This document shows, one piece after another, positions 11,939-22,307 of a stretch of 64,000 bases of DNA (its first letter is position 1; every line of letters begins with the position of its first letter). The position numbers and the translations under genes are program-made. This stretch comes from Rachycentron canadum (lineage: Eukaryota; Chordata; Actinopteri; Carangiformes; Rachycentridae). The DNA lies in assembly GCA_038496675.1 (NCBI GenBank), contig CM076653.1, forward strand, positions 15,342,182-15,406,181, in the 5' to 3' direction. Below the pieces are notes generated by a model. The model was given only the letters and a program-made list of their open reading frames with translations. It did no database searches and was not told the DNA's origin.

Positions 11939-12818
11939 ATATACATTGACTTGCCTTAGCAAACAATAGTTTGGTTCACTGACTGCAAGGTTGCCAGGTT
12001 TGGTACCACTGTGCCTGGACAATAACTTAGAGCACCTGTGCTCAGTTAGATAAGCGCTGGGCACATGGTTGTCTTGAAATGTTCAAGCAGGTGACTTTCA
12101 AAGCTCCAACATCAGGTGATGGATATTAATCTCTTACGCATGAGTAAGCAAGTAGTCTGCACACAGCCTCAATAATAGCTGGTTTCAGTCCAAGTCTAAT
12201 GCATTTTAAAAAAAACAAACAAAAAAGACACAGGAAATGTTAGCCAATGATTGCTTCAGAAGTTAAAAAGATTAAAAGCTGAATATCTGATAGCAGATTT
12301 TGGATAAACTCAATCCAGGCAGATGGTGGATGCTGGGGGCATAGCTAAGAGGGGTGTTTCATTGTGACATCACAAAGTTCCAGAAGTCCTGACGGCTGGT
12401 TTTAAGGCTCAGTTTCTGAATACAGGCTGTGAGCACTTCTCTGTGACTGAGACCTTTAACTACTTTAACACAATACTTTAACAATATAGAACCTAGACCT
12501 GATTTATAATCAAAGACCACATGGAGGTCGACCTTTAGACTGTACGGACCTTTAATATCTACCTTTAGACTGTATGGACCTTTAAAAATACATTGACTTG
12601 CATTCATTCATTCACATGTCACCCTCTGTGCTTGCAGCCCTGTGAATGGATGGGCCCAAGGTTGTGGACACTGGCCTTAGCAATTAATAGTTGGTTCACT
12701 GACTGCAAGGTTGCCAGGTTTGGTAACACTGTGCCTGGACAATAACCTACAGCACCTGTGCTCAGTTAGTTAAGCGCTGGGCAGATAGTTGTCTTGAAAT
12801 GTTCAAGCAGGTAGCTTA
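11939..12818. repeat. Local tandem duplication next to the MITE
   Basis: The segment 11957-12099 ('gcaaggttgccaggtttggt' and 'gataagcgctgggcac') is repeated at 12672-12818 with a few substitutions. In both places it sits just downstream of a family A right end. The duplicated unit therefore includes the MITE right half plus this flank. The stretch 12098-12187 also recurs at 18876. Confidence 0.8.
12290..12585 (+). mobile_element. TTAA-flanked MITE, family A, right half only
   Basis: It carries the block from the 'gctgggggcatagctaagag' region through 'agtcctgacggctggtttt' to the terminal ATGGACCTTTAA. The left end is missing. It shares the 30-bp terminal duplication of the 11009 copy, which places it in the same subfamily. 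Confidence 0.75.
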
Positions 12819-15800
12819 GCCTGGAAGTGGAGACAGAAAGTCTGTACTTACAACCAGGAGGCATGAAGTCTGAAAGATCACAGGGTCTGATATAAGACAC
12901 AATCAAGTTGCATGATGGGACTTCTTTCATGGAAATTCCTAAATGATGCTGATGCTCTAATTTGTGATAGAAGTTACTCGAACAGTAATATGTCATAAAA
13001 GAATGTGTCACCCAGTGCACTTTGTTTTGTTCATGTTTTCCATTTAACACAGACTTTGATAGACACATAATACTTATTAATGGGATCGTTTTTTTTTTTC
13101 TTTCTTTCTTTCTTTTCATAAAAAATATCACCAGATCTATCTTTTTAAATTTTTAAACACACTCCCATACACCCACACGGTTGTAGTGTCCAACAGCGTG
13201 AGTGCTTTAAAGATGATGGCAGTCAGCATCACTTGGTTTTCAATCCCTGTAAAGTGTGTTTACTTTCTGACCTTTCAAACTGCTCTGCACTGCTCTGACA
13301 TCCAACTGTCTTTGTAACAGCGCACCTGTAGCACAGTGCACTTGAAGAGGTTAGCATGCAATCACTAGCAAATAATTTGCTAATTTTCTACCTTTGACAA
13401 GATGTGTTTTTTTTTTGTTTTGTTTTTTTACATTATCACATTGTTATGCTGCTACTAAAGTGTGTTTTAAAGTTAATGTCATCCTTGTCAATGAGAAATT
13501 ATATTTCAAAAAATATTTCAGCACAAGGTTCCTCACAGAGCTGTGTGTGTTTGCATCAGAGACTGTGACTGGAAAGGTTAAAGCCCACAACATAATAATA
13601 ATAAAAAAAAAATAAATAAATAAAAAAAAAAACAGCAAAGAGCTAAATGCTTTATGTATATTCCAGCTTTATGGTGTTAATCTGCTGTAAACCGTGTAAA
13701 GGCTGTGCAGACATTTATGTGTGTGTGTGTGTGTGTGTGTATGGTGCTGTTTTCTAGAGGGAAAGAGGAGCGATAACTTGTGCTAATTACTGCCTTTTTG
13801 TTGTCGAGTGTCCTTTTGTCTGCTGCCTTCAATCAGGCTAATGTAGATGCCCTTTAAATACCCTTTAGAATCAGGCTGGCTAGGACCGATCTCAAACTTT
13901 CAAGAGTGCTCTGCCTCCAGCCACACCCAAATCAAAGAGGTCACACTAGGGCAGGTGCTTTCCTTCAGATGTTGGAGAAAAAGACCAAAGAGCTGCACTG
14001 TGCTCAAATCTTTTATCCATAGAACCTCATCTACCTGATGAAGTTTTCAATTTGAGATCAGATTCTTACAAATAACAAGGTTCTCGTCTCTTTGAAAATA
14101 TACGGCACTGAGAATCACTATTAAGTGAATTTAGTATTATCCACATCACCTTTGTCATGTCTGCCACATCCAGTCTGACAAGTTATTTCTATCACAACAT
14201 ATGTAATAAAATAGTAAATAAAAACGTCCACACTCCACGGTCTTCAAATGCAGCCTCTGAGGGATGCTGCCCCTGAACTGGGACAGAGGTATAGAATAAA
14301 TCGAACACTTCCTTCTGGAGCATTCTGCGATCTCAGTTTCTTCTGTTTGTGGATTCTGCTCCATGTCGTGCTCGTTCAGGACAATCAGACACGCATGAAC
14401 TACCCTGAGTTCTTTAGCCATTTTGTCATTTGCATGTGAAAGACTGTTTGATGTGGTGTTTTGGACACAGAAGGTGGAGGAACACAGTGTACTCCTGCCC
14501 AAATGGATGAAGGGAGAGATAGAGAAGAGGACTCTGTGGAAGACTGCAGAGTTCACGGCATTATAACACAGCTGAAGTCTAATCTGATCATTACAGAGCC
14601 ATGCAATAATGGACCTCTACCCATTAAAAAGAGATGCACTGAAATTGCCTTTGGCCTTTTTTGAACAAGGCTTTCTTGGTGTAGTGGCGGATATGAATAA
14701 TGTGTTTGCTGTGGAGGCGTTTGTCGCAAAAGCAGCAGGTAATACAAAGAAATGAATAGGCTCAAGAAGGAAGGATTAGTGCTTTTATGGTTTATTCATG
14801 CTGGCTAAGGACACACTATATTAAAGCCTGTGAGTCAAGATACACCCTCATCAAGGTTTAGCAGGCAGATGCAAACTCTGGCATGCTACACAAAAGAGGA
14901 GTTAAAAACACATTCATTTGTACACATCAAAAGAGGCCAATGTTTTGTTTTTCAGGATGATTAAAATCTTCTGGGATTGGACACTGAGCGCTTGTTTTTA
15001 ATGGATCCATTGGATCATCCACTACAGATCTTTATTTGATAGGCCTATATGGAACCTATGACTGACTTATTCCAGAAGGTGGAACTGGAGATCCCAGTGG
15101 GTTTCACCCCACAGGGTCGGGCCAGAGGAATGCTCATATAGTGAAAGTGTGTATCCACTTGAGACCTCGAATGCTGTCGGTTTGAGGGAACATTTATATA
15201 CTTTTATGCACAAATGCAAAATCGTCTGGATTGGTCACAATATAATCAGCTTGTCACCACAATTGGAATTGTCCTCTGGGGACCATGAATATTCTTAAAA
15301 TTTAAAACCCAGTTATTATTAACAAGGTGTATAGGAGCAGTTTGCAGGTTTTCTGACATCAATTAGCACTACAGAAGAGTTATATATGGTCCAATGTTTT
15401 GTATATGATGACAAACACAACAAAAGTGGGGATGATGATCCCTTCCTGATGATGTCTCTCTAGTCATTTGACCTACAGATGGCAGTAATACACCAAGGAA
15501 TGCAACAAGATGCCAACAAAGGCAAGAGCAAAAGAGTATAACCCAGTCAATATGACTGTAAACAAGGCAGGTTTAGAAACGCTAAAACAATTCAACTCAT
15601 TTAAACTCAAGGATACACAGAGTGCATTCTGGTAAATAAAACATCTTTTTAAATTTGCATAAAATTCTCTGTGTTCGTAAAAGGAATCTGCTGCCACATT
15701 AACAGATTTATTGGGCTCTGCTCGGGTATTTGAATATTTTCACTTTGCCCATGTAGCATGCTAACATTCGCTGCATAGCATTAAACACAACATGCAACAA

Positions 15801-16525
15801 ATTGCAGCTGAGGCTGATGGGAATGTCGTTTTATTGGAATGGGTCTAACAAAAAGACATGGTGGGAATCAAACTCATGTTTAGGTGTTAGATCCTAAACC
15901 ACAGTGTCAGACAAATTAAATTGTTGGCATGATAGCTGTGTTCGATTCCCATGTGAGAGAAGCAGTTGATGTTGTTTCTTTTATCTGTAAACTTTTGACA
16001 AAGTTAAAGACATTGTTATTTTTTATGCATGACAAAAAAGATGAATGACTCTTAAGGAAGTGCTTATTTTAAGCCAAACCACAATCTCTTCATAAAGCAG
16101 CCATAACATTAATTATTGTAACCATGGCGACAAAATTTCAGCATGGCTCTGTACTTGCACTCGAAATTATTCTTGAAACACTGACGATGATTACGGGCAC
16201 TTTTTCAGGGGACACCTCTATGGGTGGTGTCAGAGGTTGGAGGACTGGTTGAACTAAACTTCTTACTCTTTAGAGAGCAAAATCAATCCATCAGTCGTGA
16301 GTTTCCCCATCTTCTCTAACTCACCAAAAAGAGGGAATTCGTCCAGCCAATCGCCACAATTCACTCCCCCAACCTCTTAATCCCGTTAGGTTCAGAAGTT
16401 AATTCTCTACAAGCTGAACCAGTGCAGTAATTATCAGGGGCCGTCACAGCATGAAGCTGTGAGAAGTCTTAGCCTGCATCAAGTGGTTGTAGCCTTTTTA
16501 CCCTCGCAACACCAAGACAATCAAT

Positions 16526-16527
<2 letters not shown>
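12819..16527. other. Intronic sequence, no gene recognised
   Basis: The sequence is AT-rich, with poly-T runs near 13090 and A-rich runs near 13600. A (TG)n tract lies at 13719-13740. The minus-strand ORF 14155-14556 includes the repeat fragment at 14230 and is not a gene. Confidence 0.5.
14230..14290 (-). repeat. Fragment of palindromic-ended element, family C
   Basis: The text 'ggtcttcaaatgcagcctct' followed by 'cccctgaactgggacag' matches the right end of the element at 42926-43380. Only the terminal region is present. Confidence 0.5.

Positions 16528-16560
<33 letters not shown>
16528..16560. repeat. (TC)n microsatellite
   Basis: A pure CT tract inside the intron, followed by a slightly interrupted continuation to about 16570. 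Confidence 0.95.
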
Positions 16561-16562
<2 letters not shown>

Positions 16563-17294
16563 TCTCTCTATCTTATCGGACAGTTTTAAATATCTGTATA
16601 AGTGATTGCAAATATTTTGGACCATTCAGTTCATTAAAGCAGTTGTGTCTCATCCCATTAACTTCTGTGTATCGACAAGCTTTAAAGAAGGGGCCTGCTG
16701 TTTTAACAGTGTAAGCTATTAGACCAGCAGTCCTTGGTAACGCAGAGCAGTGGGCTGTCACATATTGTGCTGCCAAGGCTGTGTGCAGAGTTACCATATG
16801 AAAAAAAAAAGTCACCCATTAAGTCCATTAAGTACAATGAGAGTGCAGTGAGTTCTATTCTCATGTATGAGCCAAACCATTTTCAACAATATTATCAATA
16901 CTAAAATTACGTCATTAACCTTTGCATCAAATATGCATTGCATACATACTTTTTGAAGATTATTTATATGACTCTAATGATCAAGCCAAACAAGGTCAGG
17001 AGGCATCTCACAGGCTCATTTTTTGGCAGCGTGATTCACTGCAAGGACCCAGTCATTGTCATGTCTGATACAGCGCTGGTTAGCCTAGCTTTAAGCCTAG
17101 CTTAAGTTCACCAATCAACCAACCAATAAGTTTGCAACCAGGGGTGTACTTAGTACAAAGAATACTAACTGGAGTAGTGCCTGAATCTCAGCAGGTTAGT
17201 GTTGTCCCAAAGGAACCACTGCTGTTGTGCACTCAATGGAACTGACAATTGCAACACATGAATCCTCATTACCAGCAGTGTTACACAACATGTA

Positions 17295-17800
17295 CAGGTC
17301 AAGTGGCAGCCCACCTTGATGTCACCCATTGATTTGTCAACTGCTGTTTTAAAGCCTCCAGTTTGTAACTTGTCGATCAGCCTTGTTGGTTTTTTTTTTG
17401 TAAACCAGAAGATATTTGGAGGAGAAAGTGGAGCTGAGGAGGAGTGAGGGGTGGATCTGACCTGCTCTGTACTCCTGATTGGGTGGTACATCATACAGTA
17501 GCCACACCCCCTAATTCATCCCCCTGCTTTATGGTCTATTTTCCTCTAAATGGACCATCATTTAACAATGAACATCATGTTGTATTGAAGACTTGAAACT
17601 AGAGACTGAGACCATAAACTCATTAGGAAAACGTTTACTGAGCTAATAAATCAAGGGAGAAGTAGGGACATTTTCCCATAGACTTCAATACAATCTGACT
17701 TCTTTAACAACCAGCGGAGTTGCCCCCTGATGGTCATGAGATGGAATAAGGTAAAGGCTCTTCAGCATTGGCTTCACTTTTCGGAGTCTAAACTAATTTT
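17295..17800 (-). mobile_element. Dispersed repeat family B, long copy
   Basis: Landmarks in order are 'cagcccaccttgatgtcacc', 'ggagctgaggaggagtgagg', 'gattgggtggtaca', 'catcatgttgtattgaagac', 'cataaactcattaggaaaac' and 'gttgccccctgatggtcatg'. The same landmarks appear in this orientation at 60000 and in reverse at 42515 and 50135. There is no coding capacity, so it is a non-autonomous element of unknown superfamily. Confidence 0.75.
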
Positions 17801-18875
17801 TGTATGGCACAGATACACAGACAATAGTCTCACAACAATGTCATTGGCCAAATAACCATATGCAAACACAAAGCTGTAGAAGCACACCAACTTCTTTGTG
17901 TTCACAGAAACAGCAGTCTGAAATTTGTGCCCATATGTTCAATTAAGTGAAACACACAACACAGCAGGGACAAGTGATATGAATGACTTACCTGTGACAG
18001 CTGCACTGTCAGCACCAACATCGTGTCCCTCTTCAGGGAAAGCGTGAGGAAAGTTCAACGTGTGTCACCACCGATGCCGTGAGTGATATTACTCTACACT
18101 GTGTCACGTCATGTATCAGGGTCTGTAGCATGTCATCCATCTTGAGAAATTTGTCACTTGGGCTCCACTTCATGTCCAGTACTCTGCTTCAAATCCACTG
18201 CTACTGAAAAGTAACTGCTGCCAGTTTGATTTGGGGAATTAACTGAATTAACATCCACATACGTTGACTATTAGGGACAACACAGCTTTGAGAATGGCAG
18301 GTCAATCTGAATGTTTTCTGTGTTTAGTCATTATTTACACTTCAGGTATGGGAAGTGGGAGCAGGTAGTGAGCTCTACATGGGAGAATGATGGACAGGTG
18401 AGGTCCTGATAGCTTTACAAAAAATGTTCCATGCAGAGGTTGAACTTTTATTATGTGGTAAACAACTGAGACACATCAATATTTTATTTTCCGTGGCCTG
18501 AAATGAAACAAATCGATGCTCAAATTGGGACTAAACCGCTGCAGCTGGATTAGGTGTGGAGCTGTACACCACGACCTTAAACCTGGTTCCAGTATAAACT
18601 GGCGGATCATCTGGCAGCACCGGGGTTACAGTCTGTGCGGGATTGCCTCTGCTAACTATAGTGCCAATGCATGTCAAGGCAAGACAGGATGGGGGTGTGG
18701 CCACAGAATCCAAGACCATTGAGGGTCATCCTTGGACAGCAAAAATGAGATTTGGTGATTACCAGGAGAAGGAGAAGTGTACCCTTTAGTCTCCACAGGA
18801 CCATGTGGGATTTTGTATGGGACTGACTGGGATTGATCTCATACTGACTGATAATGATTGATTTATGGCCTCTTT
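17801..18875. other. Intronic sequence, no feature recognised
   Basis: The two opposed ORFs near 18516-18722 mirror each other on the two strands and show no domain. Confidence 0.45.
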
Positions 18876-19185
18876 CAAAGCTCCAACATCAGGTGATGGA
18901 TATTAATCTCTTACGTATGAGTAAGCAAGTATTCTGCACACAGCCTCAATAATAGCTGGTTAGATTAAAAGCTGACTATCTGATAGCAGATTTTGGATAA
19001 ACTCAATCCAGGCAGATGGTGGATGCTGGGGGCATAGCTAAGAGTGGTGTTTCATTGTGACATCACAAAGTTCCAGAAGTCCTGACGGCTGGTTTTAAGG
19101 CTCAGTTTCTGAATACAGGCTGTGAGCACTTCTCTGTGGACTGAGACCTTTAACTACTTTAACACAATACTTTAACAATATAGAA
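18876..19185 (+). repeat. Second copy of the 12098-12490 segment, cut off at an unresolved base
   Basis: The sequence repeats 12098-12187 and 12269-12490 almost exactly ('caacatcaggtgatggatat', then the family A block). The intervening 80 bp are absent. Similarity stops exactly at the N at 19186. The expected next bases ('cctagacctgatttataatc') do not follow, so the break may be an assembly join rather than a biological end. Confidence 0.8.
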
Positions 19186-19186
19186 N
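19186..19186. other. Single unresolved base (N)
   Basis: This is the only isolated N in the window. It lies exactly where the duplicated repeat ends and a different sequence begins. It may mark a forced join between contigs. Confidence 0.7.
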
Positions 19187-19443
19187 TCAGTATCTAATAG
19201 AGGTAACATGATCCACATACTTCTGTGGATACACACAACTTTTCCTTATTTGCTTCAACATGTTGTGCAGACACAACAATGCTCCTGTTTGAATATCAAG
19301 AACAGCCAGTGGCATTGTTGAATTATGATAATTTGATACAGAATTTTTTACATGCTCGAATGATGGATCAAATTTGAAATAGTGTTTTTTTTTTTTCATG
19401 TTTCTGTGAAAATGAAATTGGATTTGTCTTGTTCCTCATTCAG

Positions 19444-19538
19444 AAATGTGAAGAAATGAAGAAAAAAGGAAATGATAACTTTATCAAACAACAGTATGAA
19501 GACGCTGTCAAGTTTTATTCCAAAGCCATCAAATATTA
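19444..19538 (+). CDS. Isolated TPR-coding exon, TTC3-like, out of context
   Basis: The exon has a textbook acceptor (tgttcctcattcag) and a perfect donor (gtaagt at 19539). In the only frame without an early stop it encodes 31 residues, including 'EEMKKKGNDNFIKQQYEDAV' and then 'KFYSKAIKY', and it ends in phase 2. This is a tetratricopeptide helix pair: G-N near the start, the Y-x-x-A-V and F-Y-x-K-A-I positions, all in the expected places. From memory it is closest to the first TPR of TTC3 (ELMKMKGNEEF, YYTRAIEY); other co-chaperone-type TPR proteins cannot be excluded. It does not fit the host gene, because joining it to the 10154 donor gives a stop at the third codon. No companion exons are seen nearby. 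It may be a misassembled fragment, a translocated exon or a nested gene piece. Confidence 0.6.
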
Positions 19539-19551
19539 GTAAGTAGTGTTG

Positions 19552-19627
<76 letters not shown>
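19552..19627. repeat. (TA)n microsatellite
   Basis: TA repeats of about 75 bp with one TG interruption lie immediately downstream of the TPR exon's donor. Tracts of this kind are common sites of assembly collapse or misjoin. Confidence 0.95.
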
Positions 19628-19629
<2 letters not shown>

Positions 19630-19712
19630 TATTATTACTGTTATTATTGTTTTTATTTTTAATTTGTGGTTCATGAATGAAAATGGCCCATTAACACTCT
19701 TTGTTCTCTCAG

Positions 19713-19795
19713 ACAGCATTGAAGATTACATCCAGACTGCATCGTCCAATGTGGAATCAGCCAATCAGGAGCTCGCAAAGGCCAACCAGTACCAG
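19713..19795 (+). CDS. tsnare1: Syntaxin-like Qa-SNARE, exon encoding the second half of the SNARE motif
   Basis: The acceptor is 'ttgttctctcag' and the donor is CAG|gtagtc. The phase-1 G of the previous exon plus AC gives D. The exon then reads 'SIEDYIQTASSNVESANQEL' and 'AKANQYQ' and ends in phase 0. Joined to the previous exon this gives GDAIDSIE, the hallmark after the zero-layer Q in endosomal syntaxins. Hydrophobic and small residues at heptad spacing (I, I, A, V, A, L, A, Y) fit the remaining coiled-coil layers. The exon length is a match for the family, and no frameshift or missing layer is seen. Confidence 0.9.
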
Positions 19796-21064
19796 GTAGT
19801 CTCAACCTCCCCGTGCTGCAGTTGTGTGCTACGGTTTGCATTAATTTTGCTCTGTTTTAATTTTGTGTACTTAACTGAGCTTTTGCATTGTAATGCACTC
19901 ACAAGAAGCTTAGCTTGATCAGCCATGCAAACAGGGACTTTGCTAACTAGATTACACAGCTTTATCACATCCCCCCACTAGCATAATAACAGAGATGATG
20001 TAATTTCATGTCATACTTTACTAGCTTTTGCCTTCAGTTAAATTAATTGTATTTAGAGAGAGAAAATATAAAATGCTTGCCTGGAGTCTTATAAAAACAC
20101 AAAACCACATATAGTCCACATTAATTCCTATTCCATGGACAAGTGTTATTTCTACTGAGTTAATGGTTATGAATCCGCAATTTTATCCTACAAGTGTATT
20201 GACTAGAATTTTCAAATGCATTAATTGACAAAAGCTGCAGACAGAAATTATATAGAACTTTTTTTTTTTTTCTGTGCTTTTTGGGATGGCTCGAATTTCC
20301 ACTTCACAGCACATATTGGAGAGAGGTTTTATGAGATACCCAAGGGTCTGCTTTCACTCTTTCTTTTCAATGAAATATATGTGTCTCCTGCTGTTCTGTC
20401 AGGGGCTATCTCAGTAGGCCAGAACTCAGTGTAGCTCAGTGCTGTGTAGGCCGCTGGCTATGGTAAATAATGTATTGACTTAAGTGTCACTGGGTTAATA
20501 AAGGATATACCTTTTTTTTTTACATGGGTTGCATAGCTTTGAAGCTTCATCTAACTCTCTACCTGCAGTGACTTTTGACATCTGTGGAAAATATATGTTT
20601 TGTATTTTTGACATTTAAACCTCCAGTGATATCTCTCTATTGTATATTCTGCCAATGAAAGGGAAGACTGAAATTGAAGTTGTGGAAATTTGATAACAAA
20701 ATTGAATGGTTGCAAGAGGGTCATGGACTCAACTTTTTTATTTTATTTTATTTTTTTTAAAGATTTACATGGATTGCCAACATCACATCAGTAGCTATTC
20801 AATGTGAAAACGATTGCTGGGCAGTTTCCAGAGTCTGTCATGGCTGCAGTGATTTCTGTCCCCACATGCTGCTGCTCCGCTAGTGAGCGAACAAACGAGC
20901 GAACGGCAACAGCTTTCCCATTAATTGTCATTTCATTATCTCAAGGAGAGCTGAGCCGTGACCAAGCTCACACTGAGCAATTTAGCTCTCCGCCAATCCA
21001 GACAGTCGCTGTCGCTGCAGAGGCAAGAGCAGCTGAATGGAAGAAAAACAACAAAGGCTGAGAG

Positions 21065-21103
21065 ACAGACAGGCAGGCAGGCAGACAGACAGGCAGGCAG
21101 GCA
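21065..21103. repeat. GGCA/GACA tetranucleotide repeat
   Basis: An alternating array of gaca and ggca units. The ORFs reading through it as Arg-Gln or Cys-Leu-Pro repeats are artefacts. Confidence 0.9.
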
Positions 21104-22267
21104 TGAAGTCAAAGAGACAAGCAGAGTGATGGACGTGGGGGGAGGCAAGATCAAATTCCACACAGCCCCATGTTAACATAAACCCGATTTACCTATTTGG
21201 CGTAAAACACTGAAAAAAGGGGCAGACCTTGTTATTTGATACCAAACAAAGTATGAGTTTGCATCTTATCCCCACAGTCAGTAGCTGACTCACCACTGCT
21301 CACGAGGGGCCAGATAAATAAAACTGTGTTGATTCATGACTCAAACTGTGTGAACACACGAAACCAGAAAGATGCCGACGCATTCTCTTCACCTGTTCTA
21401 AAGGCTGCGTATGATTCTGTTTTGTAAATCTCACACATTGAGAAATCAGGCGCACACGCACAAGCCTCATTTCCACTCCCATAATTAACCATCAACGGAT
21501 GAAGACGCTCCCATAATCCATCAGTTTGAAGACAAAATACACTTCCTGTGCTACAAGTTATCAGACGTGGCTGAGAAAAAAAAAAAAAAAACAACAACAA
21601 AACAAACAAAAAAGAAACACAAGTTCATTGATTGCTGGTCTGTAGATTTAAACACACACATTTCAGCAACCTCAACCTAATCTAAATGTTAAAAATCCAA
21701 AAAAAGTTTACAAAAACACAAGTAATTGGAGTAAAGGTGATTTATCACTTCCATCCCATAAGTAATGAAACAACATTTACCCTCAACTGCCCGTATCGTT
21801 TCATTTCACTGTTGTTTTCATCAATAACTCGACTGCTTTCAGCCGTTACACTTGACAACTGACATCGCAACACTCCTTCAAGCAGCTTTCAGTGGTTACC
21901 TGCCAACTCACTTTTCAGCTGCTTTTATCTCTTACTTTCAACTGACATTTTCACTGCTTTCACTTCCTGTGATCTTACATTACTACTGTACAGTTCTGTA
22001 CTGTGTTTCTCAAACTTGTTCAGATCACCTAACTCCAAAACATCCCCAAAACCAACTGGGATACTGCTTTTTTTTTTCCCCTGCATTTTGATTTCTATCG
22101 GATAGATCAGTGACAAAAAGTGGAAAAAAGAGCCCCGTTGTGTCGGGGGTTTCAGCTGATTCTCTTTAACTGACCTGCTCTTCAGCCTCCGTCAGTGATT
22201 CTGTCTGTTGTCAGTGTTTGATAGTTAACAGGCTGATAACTGGAGACATTTAGCTCAATCCCAAAGC

Positions 22268-22307
22268 AGCTAACTGTTAGCTAACTGTTAGCTAACTGTT
22301 AGCTAAC
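22268..22307. repeat. Short 11-bp tandem array
   Basis: The unit 'agctaactgtt' is present about 3.6 times in perfect tandem. Confidence 0.95.

Larger units (their letters stand above)
10155..19712 (+). other. Intron of the Qa-SNARE gene, about 9.6 kb
   Basis: The intron runs from gtaaga at 10155 to the acceptor 'ttgttctctcag' before 19713. It holds two family A MITE regions, a local duplication, a family B copy, microsatellites, one unresolved base and an unexpected TPR-coding exon, each listed separately. The stretch 12819-17294 otherwise shows no gene. Confidence 0.8.

Noticed and set aside
14155..14556. 133-codon minus-strand ORF
   Set aside because: It includes a family C end fragment, and the remaining part shows no domain.
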